Assembly (NCBI GenBank): GCA_023392615.1
Contig: JAEVYT010000007.1
Span: 1 to 64,000 of the forward strand
Origin: Bacillota bacterium
GTDB lineage: Bacteria; Bacillota; Clostridia; Lachnospirales; Lachnospiraceae
Direction: 5' to 3'
Length of the DNA stretch: 64,000 nt
Position numbers and translations under genes: made by a program. Under the pieces are notes generated by a model that ran no database searches, was not told the DNA's origin, and worked only from the letters and a program-made list of their open reading frames with translations. Below, piece after piece: positions 57,402-64,000 of this stretch (position 1 is its first letter; each line of letters begins with the position of its first letter).

Positions 57402-58829
57402 TTACTTATAACTCATGTTACTAATATTAAGATTATCCTTTACATTCTTTTTAAAATCAGCAATGGCCTTCTCTTTTGATTTCTTACCGGATGCATACTC
57501 ACGTACCTGATCAAGCCAGTAGGTGTTGAGTGACTCATCAAGCTCTGTACTGTTTTTTCCATTTGCAAGCTTTCCAGCTTGATTAAATACTTCTAACATA
57601 TTCTGTCCTCCAAGGATATCAAGTTTGCCATCGGAGTTTTTCATAACAGTACCGGATGTCACAGCATCCTTTTCATTACTATTAACATCCAAAGTACCAG
57701 TAGCCCAGAGATACTGTAGACCTGTATTGGAAGTATCCAGTGTCATCCACTTAATGATATCGCCTAAAACGTCTATATTATTCGAATTCTTGTTCGCGAA
57801 TACCCAATTGCCACCCCAGAAGAATCCGACCGGTGGTTCACATACTGCCCAATCTCCATAAGTACCTTTACCTATCTTATCACCACCTGAGTGACCCTTA
57901 ATTACGTAATTTATCATCCATGCAGGACCAAAGAAACCTAATATCTGTTTCTTACCGGTGCCCTTCATATCTGCATACCATTCATCTGTCCAATCTAATG
58001 TATTATTACTATATCCTTTGTCTCTGAGTTTTTTGAAATGGTCAAAACTTGCCACTCGTTTCGGATCAATATTGAGTTGTCCATTCATTATCCACGGAGT
58101 GTCAGAACTATATTTATAACAATCCCATAGGTCGCCATCTCCGGATAATATTCCATACCCCTTTGCTTTCAAATCTGCTGCTGCATTGAAAAATTTATCC
58201 CAGCCCGGTCCAATTTTATCTTTGATCGTGGCCGGATCGTCCGTCCCCCAAACTGACTTTGCAATCGAGCGACGGTAAATGAAAGCGCCTCCGGTTCCCT
58301 GATAACCCAGTCCAATAATTTTACCTTCGGGATTTGTTCCAATATCAATGGAATACTGAGCTATATCAGCTTCTTTAACGAGATTATTCACATCGATTCC
58401 AAGTTCTTCATAAGGGACTGCACACTTAGCTTGTTCTCCTTTGGTATATTTCATGACAAAAGAACTTTCAGCAGTATATATGTCCGGTGCATCTTCTCTG
58501 CCTGCAGCCAGACACTCATCAAGTGCTGACTGGTATGACACATCTGCCGTAGAAAATGTAAAATCCTTGATTGTATACTTGAAATCAGGATGACGTTCTT
58601 TATATTCTTTAACCAACTTAGGCACCTCATCTGTAGGAGCAAAAACATTGATAACAGTATCTTTCGGAGCGTCCGTTACCGTTGCTGCATGATCAGTTTT
58701 TTTATTGTCATCTGCTGATTTTGTTGGAGTATTCGGTTTACTTGGGTTGTTGTCACGTTTACCGCATCCTGTTAATGCCAAAGACATAATTAACAGGCAA
58801 GATAGAAATAAAGCTATAAAACGTTTCAT
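57402..58829 (-). CDS. Orphan sugar-binding lipoprotein (copy 1)
   Basis: Solute-binding protein (family 1) of 475 residues. Lipobox ALTGC (Cys22), then a Lys/Thr/Asn/Pro-rich spacer. Diagnostic text: DTVINVFAPTDEVPKLVKEY, GLGYQGTGGAFIYRRSIAKS, and VCEPPVGFFWGGNWVFANKN. AAGGAGGGCCATTT precedes ATG. It is closely similar over its whole length to the protein at 60490-61911. Neither has permease or ATPase genes nearby, so transport partner and sugar are unknown. Confidence 0.9.
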   Translation of the reverse strand: MKRFIALFLSCLLIMSLALTGCGKRDNNPSKPNTPTKSADDNKKTDHAATVTDAPKDTVINVFAPTDEVPKLVKEYKERHPDFKYTIKDFTFSTADVSYQSALDECLAAGREDAPDIYTAESSFVMKYTKGEQAKCAVPYEELGIDVNNLVKEADIAQYSIDIGTNPEGKIIGLGYQGTGGAFIYRRSIAKSVWGTDDPATIKDKIGPGWDKFFNAAADLKAKGYGILSGDGDLWDCYKYSSDTPWIMNGQLNIDPKRVASFDHFKKLRDKGYSNNTLDWTDEWYADMKGTGKKQILGFFGPAWMINYVIKGHSGGDKIGKGTYGDWAVCEPPVGFFWGGNWVFANKNSNNIDVLGDIIKWMTLDTSNTGLQYLWATGTLDVNSNEKDAVTSGTVMKNSDGKLDILGGQNMLEVFNQAGKLANGKNSTELDESLNTYWLDQVREYASGKKSKEKAIADFKKNVKDNLNISNMSYK

Positions 58830-58909
58830 AAATGGCCCTCCTTAAGATTTATGGACAATAAATCAATCCACATATAATGTAATCATTGGAACATATTATT
58901 CTATGTACA

Positions 58910-59089
58910 TTACTCTAGTTAGTCAAATTATACCATATACCAAAGTTAAATCAACTAAATATTGTTAAAGTTTTACATCCGCAATTTACATGTTATTTAC
59001 ATTTTACATACATGGTAGGGCCGCTTCTCGTTATATGTGCAATTGTAAAACAAAAACGGGAAAGCCTTCATTCCAAAGGTTTTCCCGTT
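58910..59089 (-). repeat. Promoter/terminator duplicate, copy A
   Basis: Segment almost identical to 59761-59922. It holds the promoter of copy 1 of the binding-protein gene (minus strand TTGATT 58954-58949, 16 bp, TATAAT 58932-58927) and, at its far end, the terminator hairpin of the DUF2625-like gene, with arms AACGGGAAA-g-CCTT and AAGG-t-TTTCCCGTT (59055-59089). Confidence 0.8.
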
Positions 59090-59109
59090 AATTCTGCTTA
59101 GAATCTATA

Positions 59110-59709
59110 TTAATTTTGCTCTTCGGTCTCTTTTGCCAATAAGGGCATATTTTGTGCATTCGCCACTAATAAATCCTTATATGGTACGATTTTCTTGAAA
59201 GCGGTATTCACATTGCACTCTTTCGCCCATAAAAATGGATATATAAAAATCCCTTGCTCAGATCCAACATTAGATACCAAATCATCAATACCATCCCATA
59301 TGAATGATTCATAGAAATCCGTAATATCTTTCTCAGCGATCCAATTTATAAAGCCCTCATAATTTACTCCGAGATCTTCCCATTGTAAATTATCGGGTGA
59401 AAAATAATGAATTGTTTTCTCTGATGCGAAAAGCCCTCCGAATATATCATTAGCTATGATATATTTTCTTTCACCAAATACTTCTTCAAATTCACCCGTG
59501 AATTTGAAGATATTTTCATGTAATGAATCACTTGTACCGAGTATTCTCAAATATTTATTAACCAGGATAAAAGAAATACTATTAGCTATTATCTCCATAG
59601 CAGTATTGCCTCTTGGCAAATCACTTGCTAATTCTGTTTTTTCGAATATCTGTACATTATTGGGAGAGTTACATAGTTTGCTTTTAAAATAATTCCAATC
59701 TAATTCCAT
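59110..59709 (-). CDS. DUF2625-like protein, possible immunity protein
   Basis: Cytoplasmic protein of 199 residues. It fits the DUF2625 pattern: LRILGTSDSLHENIFKFTGE, IIANDIFGGLFASEK, YFSPDNLQWEDLGVNYEGFI and FIYPFLWAKECN. Function is unknown; the place next to a small immunity-like gene and a toxin tail suggests a toxin-immunity role, which is inference. ATG 59709 follows GGAAGGTGCTATT; a TTG five codons earlier contains that site. It is driven by copy B of the repeated promoter and ended by copy A hairpin. Confidence 0.75.
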   Translation of the reverse strand: MELDWNYFKSKLCNSPNNVQIFEKTELASDLPRGNTAMEIIANSISFILVNKYLRILGTSDSLHENIFKFTGEFEEVFGERKYIIANDIFGGLFASEKTIHYFSPDNLQWEDLGVNYEGFINWIAEKDITDFYESFIWDGIDDLVSNVGSEQGIFIYPFLWAKECNVNTAFKKIVPYKDLLVANAQNMPLLAKETEEQN

Positions 59710-59760
59710 AATAGCACCTTCCAAATATTTATTTTGAAGTACTGTAAATCTGTAAATTTA

Positions 59761-59922
59761 TTACTCTAGTTAATCAAATTATACCATATACCAAAGTTAA
59801 ATCAACTAAACATTGTTAAAGATTAACATTCGTAATTTGCATGCATGGTAGGGCCGCTTCTCGTTATATGTACAATTGTAAAACAAAAACGGGAAAGCCT
59901 TCATTCCAAAGGTTTTCCCGTT
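59761..59922 (-). repeat. Promoter/terminator duplicate, copy B
   Basis: Near copy of 58910-59089, shorter by about 18 bp in the middle. It supplies the promoter of the DUF2625-like gene (minus strand TTGATT 59805-59800, 16 bp, TATAAT 59783-59778) and the terminator hairpin (59888-59922) of the 104-residue immunity-like gene. Confidence 0.8.
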
Positions 59923-59940
59923 GATATAGTTTATTAAGTC

Positions 59941-60255
59941 CTATAATTTTAGAAAATCGAAATATAGCTCTTCAAGTTTAGCCGTGCTAGAATCATTTCC
60001 ATATATCCCGACTTCTTCGAGTGCTCTTAAATATTCATCATAACACTTCTCTAGAAAAACTAAAGCTTTGGGTGTAACAAGATCTTCATTTAATGAAGCA
60101 CTACTATCAATTCCATCTTCAAGTTCTTCTTTCCCTTCGTCAGATAACATGTCTTTTTGTACAAGCCAACAAAATACAGTTTGAAAATGTTTAACAACAA
60201 ATTCTTCAGGTACTCCTGCATCAATATGCCATGCCGCTTTATCAATAATTTTCAC
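59941..60255 (-). CDS. Small immunity-like protein
   Basis: Cytoplasmic acidic helical protein of 104 residues: MKIIDKAAWHIDAGVPEEFV, then FCWLVQKDMLSDEGKEELED, ending in helix KLEELYFDFLKL. It recalls small proteins (DUF7832-like, by memory) that follow polymorphic toxin genes. GTG start with AAGGAG; the stop of the toxin remnant overlaps its leader, so it sits directly behind the toxin tail. Its terminator is copy B of the repeated hairpin. The toxin it would neutralise is broken here, so it may be an orphan immunity gene guarding against neighbours. Confidence 0.7.
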   Translation of the reverse strand: MKIIDKAAWHIDAGVPEEFVVKHFQTVFCWLVQKDMLSDEGKEELEDGIDSSASLNEDLVTPKALVFLEKCYDEYLRALEEVGIYGNDSSTAKLEELYFDFLKL

Positions 60256-60257
60256 TG

Positions 60258-60463
60258 CTAATCTCTCCTTACTATCTGTGTTATTATATCATCTGGTATT
60301 TTTAATAGAACTCCATTTCCAAATCTAACATAATTTCCTCCGTTCGCTCGTATACGAAGTTCTTTTGCATTCGCAACTCTTTTGGATCAGTTTGAGATGT
60401 AACTTCAACCTTTATATCGTTTTTATCTGCATAGTCACTCAAGAAACGTAATTTTGAATGAAC
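60258..60463 (-). pseudogene. Frameshifted C-terminal tail of a polymorphic toxin
   Basis: Two overlapping frames add up to one protein tail. The first (60463 to about 60386) reads VHSKLRFLSDYADKNDIKVE and VTSQTD. The second (60386-60258) reads KELRIRANGGNYVRFGNGV then LLKIPDDIITQIVRRD and TAG. The RxRxxGGxYVRFGNG pattern with a final PDD is a form I associate with the C-terminal ends of secreted polymorphic toxins. One base shift joins them. No N-terminal part exists; the stop of the second binding-protein gene is only about 30 bp upstream. The immunity-like gene starts just after. Confidence 0.65.
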
Positions 60464-60489
60464 AATATAATATTATATTTATTATTGAT

Positions 60490-61911
60490 TTATTTTACCA
60501 TAATATTAACCTTATTTTTTATATTCTTTTTAAAATCTGCTATAGCTTTTTCTTTTGTTTTCTTACCGGATACATACTCACTCACCTGTTCACGCCAGTA
60601 GAAATTAATTGTATCATCGTACTGTGTTATATTATTACCATTTGCTAGCTTACCCGCTTGATAAAACACATCAAACAAATTCTGCCCACCAATAAAATCA
60701 AGTTTACCAACAGAATTCTTCATAACTGTACCGGATGCTACCGTGTCCTTTACACCAATAGAACCAGAATATTTACCATTAGCCCAGTAATACTGTAGAC
60801 CTTTATCTGTGCTGTCAAGTGTTATCCACTTAATAATATCACCTAACGCATCTTTATTGCTCGAATTCTTGTTGGCAAAAACATAAGTGCCACCCCAGAA
60901 GAATCCCACCGGTGGTTCACATACTGCCCAATCACCGTACGTTCCTTTCCCTTTCTTATCTCCACCAGAATGAACATTCATTACATACTGAATTAACCAT
61001 GCCGGACCAAAGAAACCGAATATTTTCTTTTTACCGACGCCTTTCATATCATCATACCATGCATCTGTCCAGTCTTTCGTATTATTGCTGAAGCCCATGT
61101 CCTTAAGTTTTTTTGCTAAGACAAGAAATTCTTTTCGCTTCGGATCAATATTAAGTTTGCCATTAACAACCCAAGGGGTATCTGCACTGTTTTCAACAGA
61201 GTGCCATATGTCACCATCACCGGATACAATTCCATATCCCCTGGATTTCAATTCATATGCTGCATTGAAAAATTTATTCCATCCTGGGCCAATCTTATCT
61301 TTAATTGTAGCCGGATCGTCTGTTCCCCACACAGATTTCGCGATAGATCGACGATAAATGAAAGCTCCACCCGTTCCTTGATAACTGAGACCAACGATAT
61401 TACCATTTAGATTCTTTCCGATATCAATGGAATACTGTGCTATATCCGCCTCATTTATTAGGCTATCAACATCAATTCCAAGGTCTTTATAAGGAGTTGC
61501 ATATTGGGCTGCATCGCCCTGCGTGTATTTCATAACCGTAGAACTATCTACTCCATATATATCCGGCGTATTCGTTCCGCCGGCAGCAAGATATTCATCT
61601 AGTACTTGTGTAAATGAAAATTCAGCGGTAGGCATTGACATATCCTTAATTTTATAAGGAAAATCAGGATGAAGCTTCTTATATTGAATAACCATCTTAG
61701 GTACTTCTTCTGTGGAAGCGAAAACACTAATTACATCATCCTTCGGTTTAGTGGTTACTGTTGCATAACCATCCGCATTATTATTGTTATATATAGATCT
61801 TGTTGGAGTAACACTCTGACGATTAGGGTTCTCATTGTCTTTACTACATCCTGCTAATAACAAAGACATAAGTAATATACATGTTAGAAATAAAGCCACA
61901 AAACGATTCAT
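60490..61911 (-). CDS. Orphan sugar-binding lipoprotein (copy 2)
   Basis: Paralogue of the protein at 57402-58829, 473 residues, with the same lipobox area (LLLAGC) and the same long blocks: SYQGTGGAFIYRRSIAKSVW and VCEPPVGFFWGGTYVFANKN. The spacer after the Cys and the C-terminus (FKKNIKNKVNIMVK) have diverged most. AAGGAGGGTCATTT precedes ATG, same as copy 1. A diverged copy of the repeated promoter lies upstream (minus strand TTGATT 62034-62029, 16 bp, TATAAT 62012-62007). No terminator is seen; the toxin remnant follows. Confidence 0.9.
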   Translation of the reverse strand: MNRFVALFLTCILLMSLLLAGCSKDNENPNRQSVTPTRSIYNNNNADGYATVTTKPKDDVISVFASTEEVPKMVIQYKKLHPDFPYKIKDMSMPTAEFSFTQVLDEYLAAGGTNTPDIYGVDSSTVMKYTQGDAAQYATPYKDLGIDVDSLINEADIAQYSIDIGKNLNGNIVGLSYQGTGGAFIYRRSIAKSVWGTDDPATIKDKIGPGWNKFFNAAYELKSRGYGIVSGDGDIWHSVENSADTPWVVNGKLNIDPKRKEFLVLAKKLKDMGFSNNTKDWTDAWYDDMKGVGKKKIFGFFGPAWLIQYVMNVHSGGDKKGKGTYGDWAVCEPPVGFFWGGTYVFANKNSSNKDALGDIIKWITLDSTDKGLQYYWANGKYSGSIGVKDTVASGTVMKNSVGKLDFIGGQNLFDVFYQAGKLANGNNITQYDDTINFYWREQVSEYVSGKKTKEKAIADFKKNIKNKVNIMVK

Positions 61912-62006
61912 AAATGACCCTCCTTAAGATTCTGGATAAATATCAATCACCAAATAATCTAATTATTGGAACAAAGTATTGTAAGTACATTGCTATAGAT
62001 AGTTAA

Positions 62007-62034
62007 ATTATACCATATCACTAAGTAGAATCAA
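62007..62034 (-). promoter_or_regulatory. Promoter of binding-protein copy 2 (copy C of the repeat)
   Basis: TTGATT and TATAAT with a 16-bp spacer, the same layout as copies A and B at 58927 and 59778. The surrounding 60 bp are recognisably related to those copies but more diverged. Confidence 0.7.
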
Positions 62035-62119
62035 CCAATTATTGTTAATTACGACCTTTATGACTTTTATGCGGGGCATGTCTTGTTATATGTACATATA
62101 CGCTTTGAATTCGGCACAA

Positions 62120-62148
62120 CAAAAAAACTAGCCATACTAGCTAGTTTT
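62120..62148 (-). terminator. Terminator overlapping the end of the FtsX-fold permease gene
   Basis: On the minus strand ACTAGC (62145-62140) and GCTAGT (62132-62127) form the stem and seven T follow. The last codons and stop (ACT AGC TAG) are part of the hairpin. Confidence 0.8.
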
Positions 62149-63231
62149 TTCACTAATGCTTCCAAAACAAAAACCTTTCAAAAAATAACCCTCCGCTATA
62201 ACCGCCACAACCGCTCCGGTTAACACGTATATAAATCTTCTTCTCAGCACAATTTCCTTATAATACTGTATCATCCCTGCTCTATCCCTTAGTGAAATCA
62301 TCATTTCTTTCCATTGTTTGCTCCAAAAATCGAAATCAGACCACCGGTTCGGAATAAGAGAATTTGGATAATAGATATAAAAATCAGTCAGCTTAATCAA
62401 TATAATAATGAGTGCAATAACTATGAGACCGCCCGACAAAGACAGCACCGGTGAAGCTTTCAACGAGTATACCCTACGGATCGAAAGTCCTATTATCCAA
62501 ATACCAGCAAACCATAAGGGAATATGTATCAGACGCTCTGCAATCTTTTGGTATAAATAACCATCAATATAGGCAGTAGGCTCATCAAAACCACAAATAG
62601 CTACAAAATTTTTCGCCAATGTTACTTCATTTTTGGTATCGGGAAAATTCAGCTCCATGCAGCTATATTTTGCTATTTCTCCTTCTTTCTGCTGTGAATT
62701 ATCGACTTGGATTAACATCGTATTACCGATCGTCGGCTTTATTACACCTCTCACGGTATATTCTTTTCCATTATTATTAAGTTTTAATCCAACAGCGTTC
62801 TCTGTATGAAAAAGCTTGTAGGCAGTATTCTTATCGATTACACACCCATTATAATCCTCTTCAAACAAATATCCGCCATATAATATCGACTCTGGATATA
62901 CCCGTGTCATATTTCCGACCACCGATACTTGCTTTAGATTCAAAGAAGTTCCAATCCTATCATTCTGGATTAAAACATTCTCTTCACTCTGCCAAAGAGT
63001 AACTTCTGGAATATTATCGTCCTTTCTTAAAATCATATTCTCCCGCACATTCTCAATTTCTTGCTCCGTTAATACAGCCTCTCGGTACCTCACACTAACC
63101 GATCCATGGTAATCTGCCAAGTGTTTCTGATTTATAATGGCACCTACCCAAAAAAGTGTGCCCATTAGTAGGATAAAAAAGATTCGAACTGTTTTCCTGA
63201 TGTTGTAGCCCAAGACCATCTTCTGCTTCAT
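62137..63231 (-). CDS. FtsX/MacB-fold membrane protein
   Basis: Membrane protein of 364 residues with the FtsX layout: helix 1 (about 13-32), an extracellular core domain of about 200 residues related to MacB_PCD (VSVVGNMTRVYPESILYGG, ENAVGLKLNNNGKEYTVRGV), then three helices (about 238-256, 266-286 and 336-356). It lacks the strong REIGIRKAIGA loop of MacB, so ATPase coupling may differ. AGGGAGTATGTGCT precedes ATG. The HlyD-like gene ends 19 bp upstream. An ATPase gene could lie beyond the window. Confidence 0.75.
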   Translation of the reverse strand: MKQKMVLGYNIRKTVRIFFILLMGTLFWVGAIINQKHLADYHGSVSVRYREAVLTEQEIENVRENMILRKDDNIPEVTLWQSEENVLIQNDRIGTSLNLKQVSVVGNMTRVYPESILYGGYLFEEDYNGCVIDKNTAYKLFHTENAVGLKLNNNGKEYTVRGVIKPTIGNTMLIQVDNSQQKEGEIAKYSCMELNFPDTKNEVTLAKNFVAICGFDEPTAYIDGYLYQKIAERLIHIPLWFAGIWIIGLSIRRVYSLKASPVLSLSGGLIVIALIIILIKLTDFYIYYPNSLIPNRWSDFDFWSKQWKEMMISLRDRAGMIQYYKEIVLRRRFIYVLTGAVVAVIAEGYFLKGFCFGSISEKTS

Positions 63232-63249
63232 AGCACATACTCCCTACGA

Positions 63250-64000
63250 CTAACTTATTCGTACCTTATCACCGTCATTAATGTTTTTACTGCTGTCTAT
63301 AATCACATCATCTTTTCGCGACAATGCACCTTCTTTCACTGCTACCATAGAGTCGCTTTTACCAATAATATCAACCTTCACCCTAGTTGCAATCAGTATT
63401 TTTCCTAGAATATCCTCGTGTTCCCTTGTTACTAAAACATAATACTCATCCTTACCACTTTCATGAAGAGCTTGAATCGGGATACATTGGTCATAGCGCT
63501 CCGATTGTGTCATTATTTTAAATTGTGCACCTTCTCCCATCCGATATTTTCCACTTGGTAATACAGCAACAAGTTCCGGTGATCCATTCTCATTTATCCT
63601 TAATTTAGAAACCTTAGAACTAATTTTATCTTCTGGTCCTCCCGCAATCGTGATTTTAACCTTACTTCCAATTTCTACATTGACTTCTTGTTCACTAACA
63701 AATGCACCTTTTAGCACATAATCTCCCACACCTATCTTGATCAACTCATCTCCCATCGTAGTCTTACCTTCTTCTAAACTGATATGAGAAATGATACCTT
63801 TAAAAGGCGAAGTTACTTTACCAGACTTGTTCAGTAGAGTATTTACGTTTTTTAGTTCCTTTTCTTTTTCAAGTAAATCCAAACGATAACCTTGAATGGT
63901 CAACTCTGTAATCTTATTACTTTTATTAGTTGATTTGATTTTATTAGCATCACCTTGTTTGGAGATATTGTATTGTAGGTTACTCGTTTCGACTGTCTGC
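63250..64000 (-). CDS. HlyD/MacA-type adaptor, partial
   Basis: C-terminal about 250 residues of a membrane-fusion adaptor; the frame is open to the window edge, so the start lies outside. A coiled-coil end (LEKEKELKNVNTLLNKSGKV) leads to the second lipoyl-like half (TSPFKGIISHISLEEGKTTM) and beta-barrel strands (GSKVKITIAGGPEDKI). It partners the FtsX-fold protein encoded 19 bp downstream in an efflux system. It is less like the adaptor at 47832-49643 than like short peptide-pump adaptors. Confidence 0.85.
   Translation of the reverse strand, partial: QTVETSNLQYNISKQGDANKIKSTNKSNKITELTIQGYRLDLLEKEKELKNVNTLLNKSGKVTSPFKGIISHISLEEGKTTMGDELIKIGVGDYVLKGAFVSEQEVNVEIGSKVKITIAGGPEDKISSKVSKLRINENGSPELVAVLPSGKYRMGEGAQFKIMTQSERYDQCIPIQALHESGKDEYYVLVTREHEDILGKILIATRVKVDIIGKSDSMVAVKEGALSRKDDVIIDSSKNINDGDKVRIS

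Noticed and set aside
62107..62117. GAATTCGGCAC resembles a cDNA cloning adaptor
   Set aside because: Single short occurrence in normal context between a promoter region and a terminator; chance match.

Overview
The window is low-GC, densely coded DNA of a Gram-positive anaerobe, most likely a Lachnospiraceae-type Clostridium. The evidence is AAGGAGG-type ribosome binding sites, many lipoproteins with a Cys lipobox, CUT1-type sugar ABC transporters paired with a YesMN-type two-component system, DUF4317 and YitT proteins, rubrerythrin, and a ferredoxin beside a Crp-type regulator. The striking exception is the left edge. The 16S rRNA fragment (1-974, minus strand) is GC-rich and reads as Coriobacteriia (Actinobacteria), yet it sits behind a low-GC leader with two consensus promoters in clostridial style. 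This is either a chimeric assembly through conserved 16S sequence or, much less likely, a transferred rRNA gene.

Layout, left to right. 1-1.5 kb: 16S, leader and tandem rRNA promoters. 1.5-7.5 kb: PH-domain protein, lipoprotein, OmpR-type two-component system, Gfo/Idh oxidoreductase, GNAT protein. 7.6-16.6 kb: YitT proteins, DUF2935 protein, rubrerythrin, VanY-type peptidase, CAP-domain protein, small secreted proteins including a 50-codon gene at 12734, a ferredoxin/Crp divergent pair, and a DUF4317 protein. 16.6-22.1 kb: a MerR-controlled drug-efflux operon (merR, 14-TM MFS, heterodimeric ABC exporter) behind a 40-bp palindrome. 22.3-28.3 kb: chemoreceptor, cell-wall glucosaminidase, exported metallo-beta-lactamase-fold protein. 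28.4-31.3 kb: polar amino-acid ABC operon with a cytidylate-kinase-like gene. 31.5-38.2 kb: UppS-like protein and a sugar ABC operon with its YesMN-type two-component system.

38.5-44.8 kb: VanZ protein, a GNAT remnant, and a JetABC (Wadjet/MukBEF-like) operon with no jetD in the window. 45.2-49.7 kb: MacAB-like efflux operon with an accessory lipoprotein. 49.9-53.5 kb: a solute-binding lipoprotein paired with a membrane GGDEF protein. 53.9-57 kb: GH25 lysozyme and an MFS transporter. 57.4-61.9 kb: two paralogous orphan sugar-binding lipoproteins flanking a small island of two immunity-like genes and a frameshifted toxin tail, stitched together by duplicated promoter/terminator segments. 62.1-64 kb: an FtsX-fold permease and an HlyD-type adaptor that runs off the window.

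The most interesting points are the mismatched 16S, the JetABC operon without its nuclease next to a truncated gene, and the degraded toxin/immunity island between the duplicated binding-protein genes. No tRNA, CRISPR array, transposase or integrase was seen.
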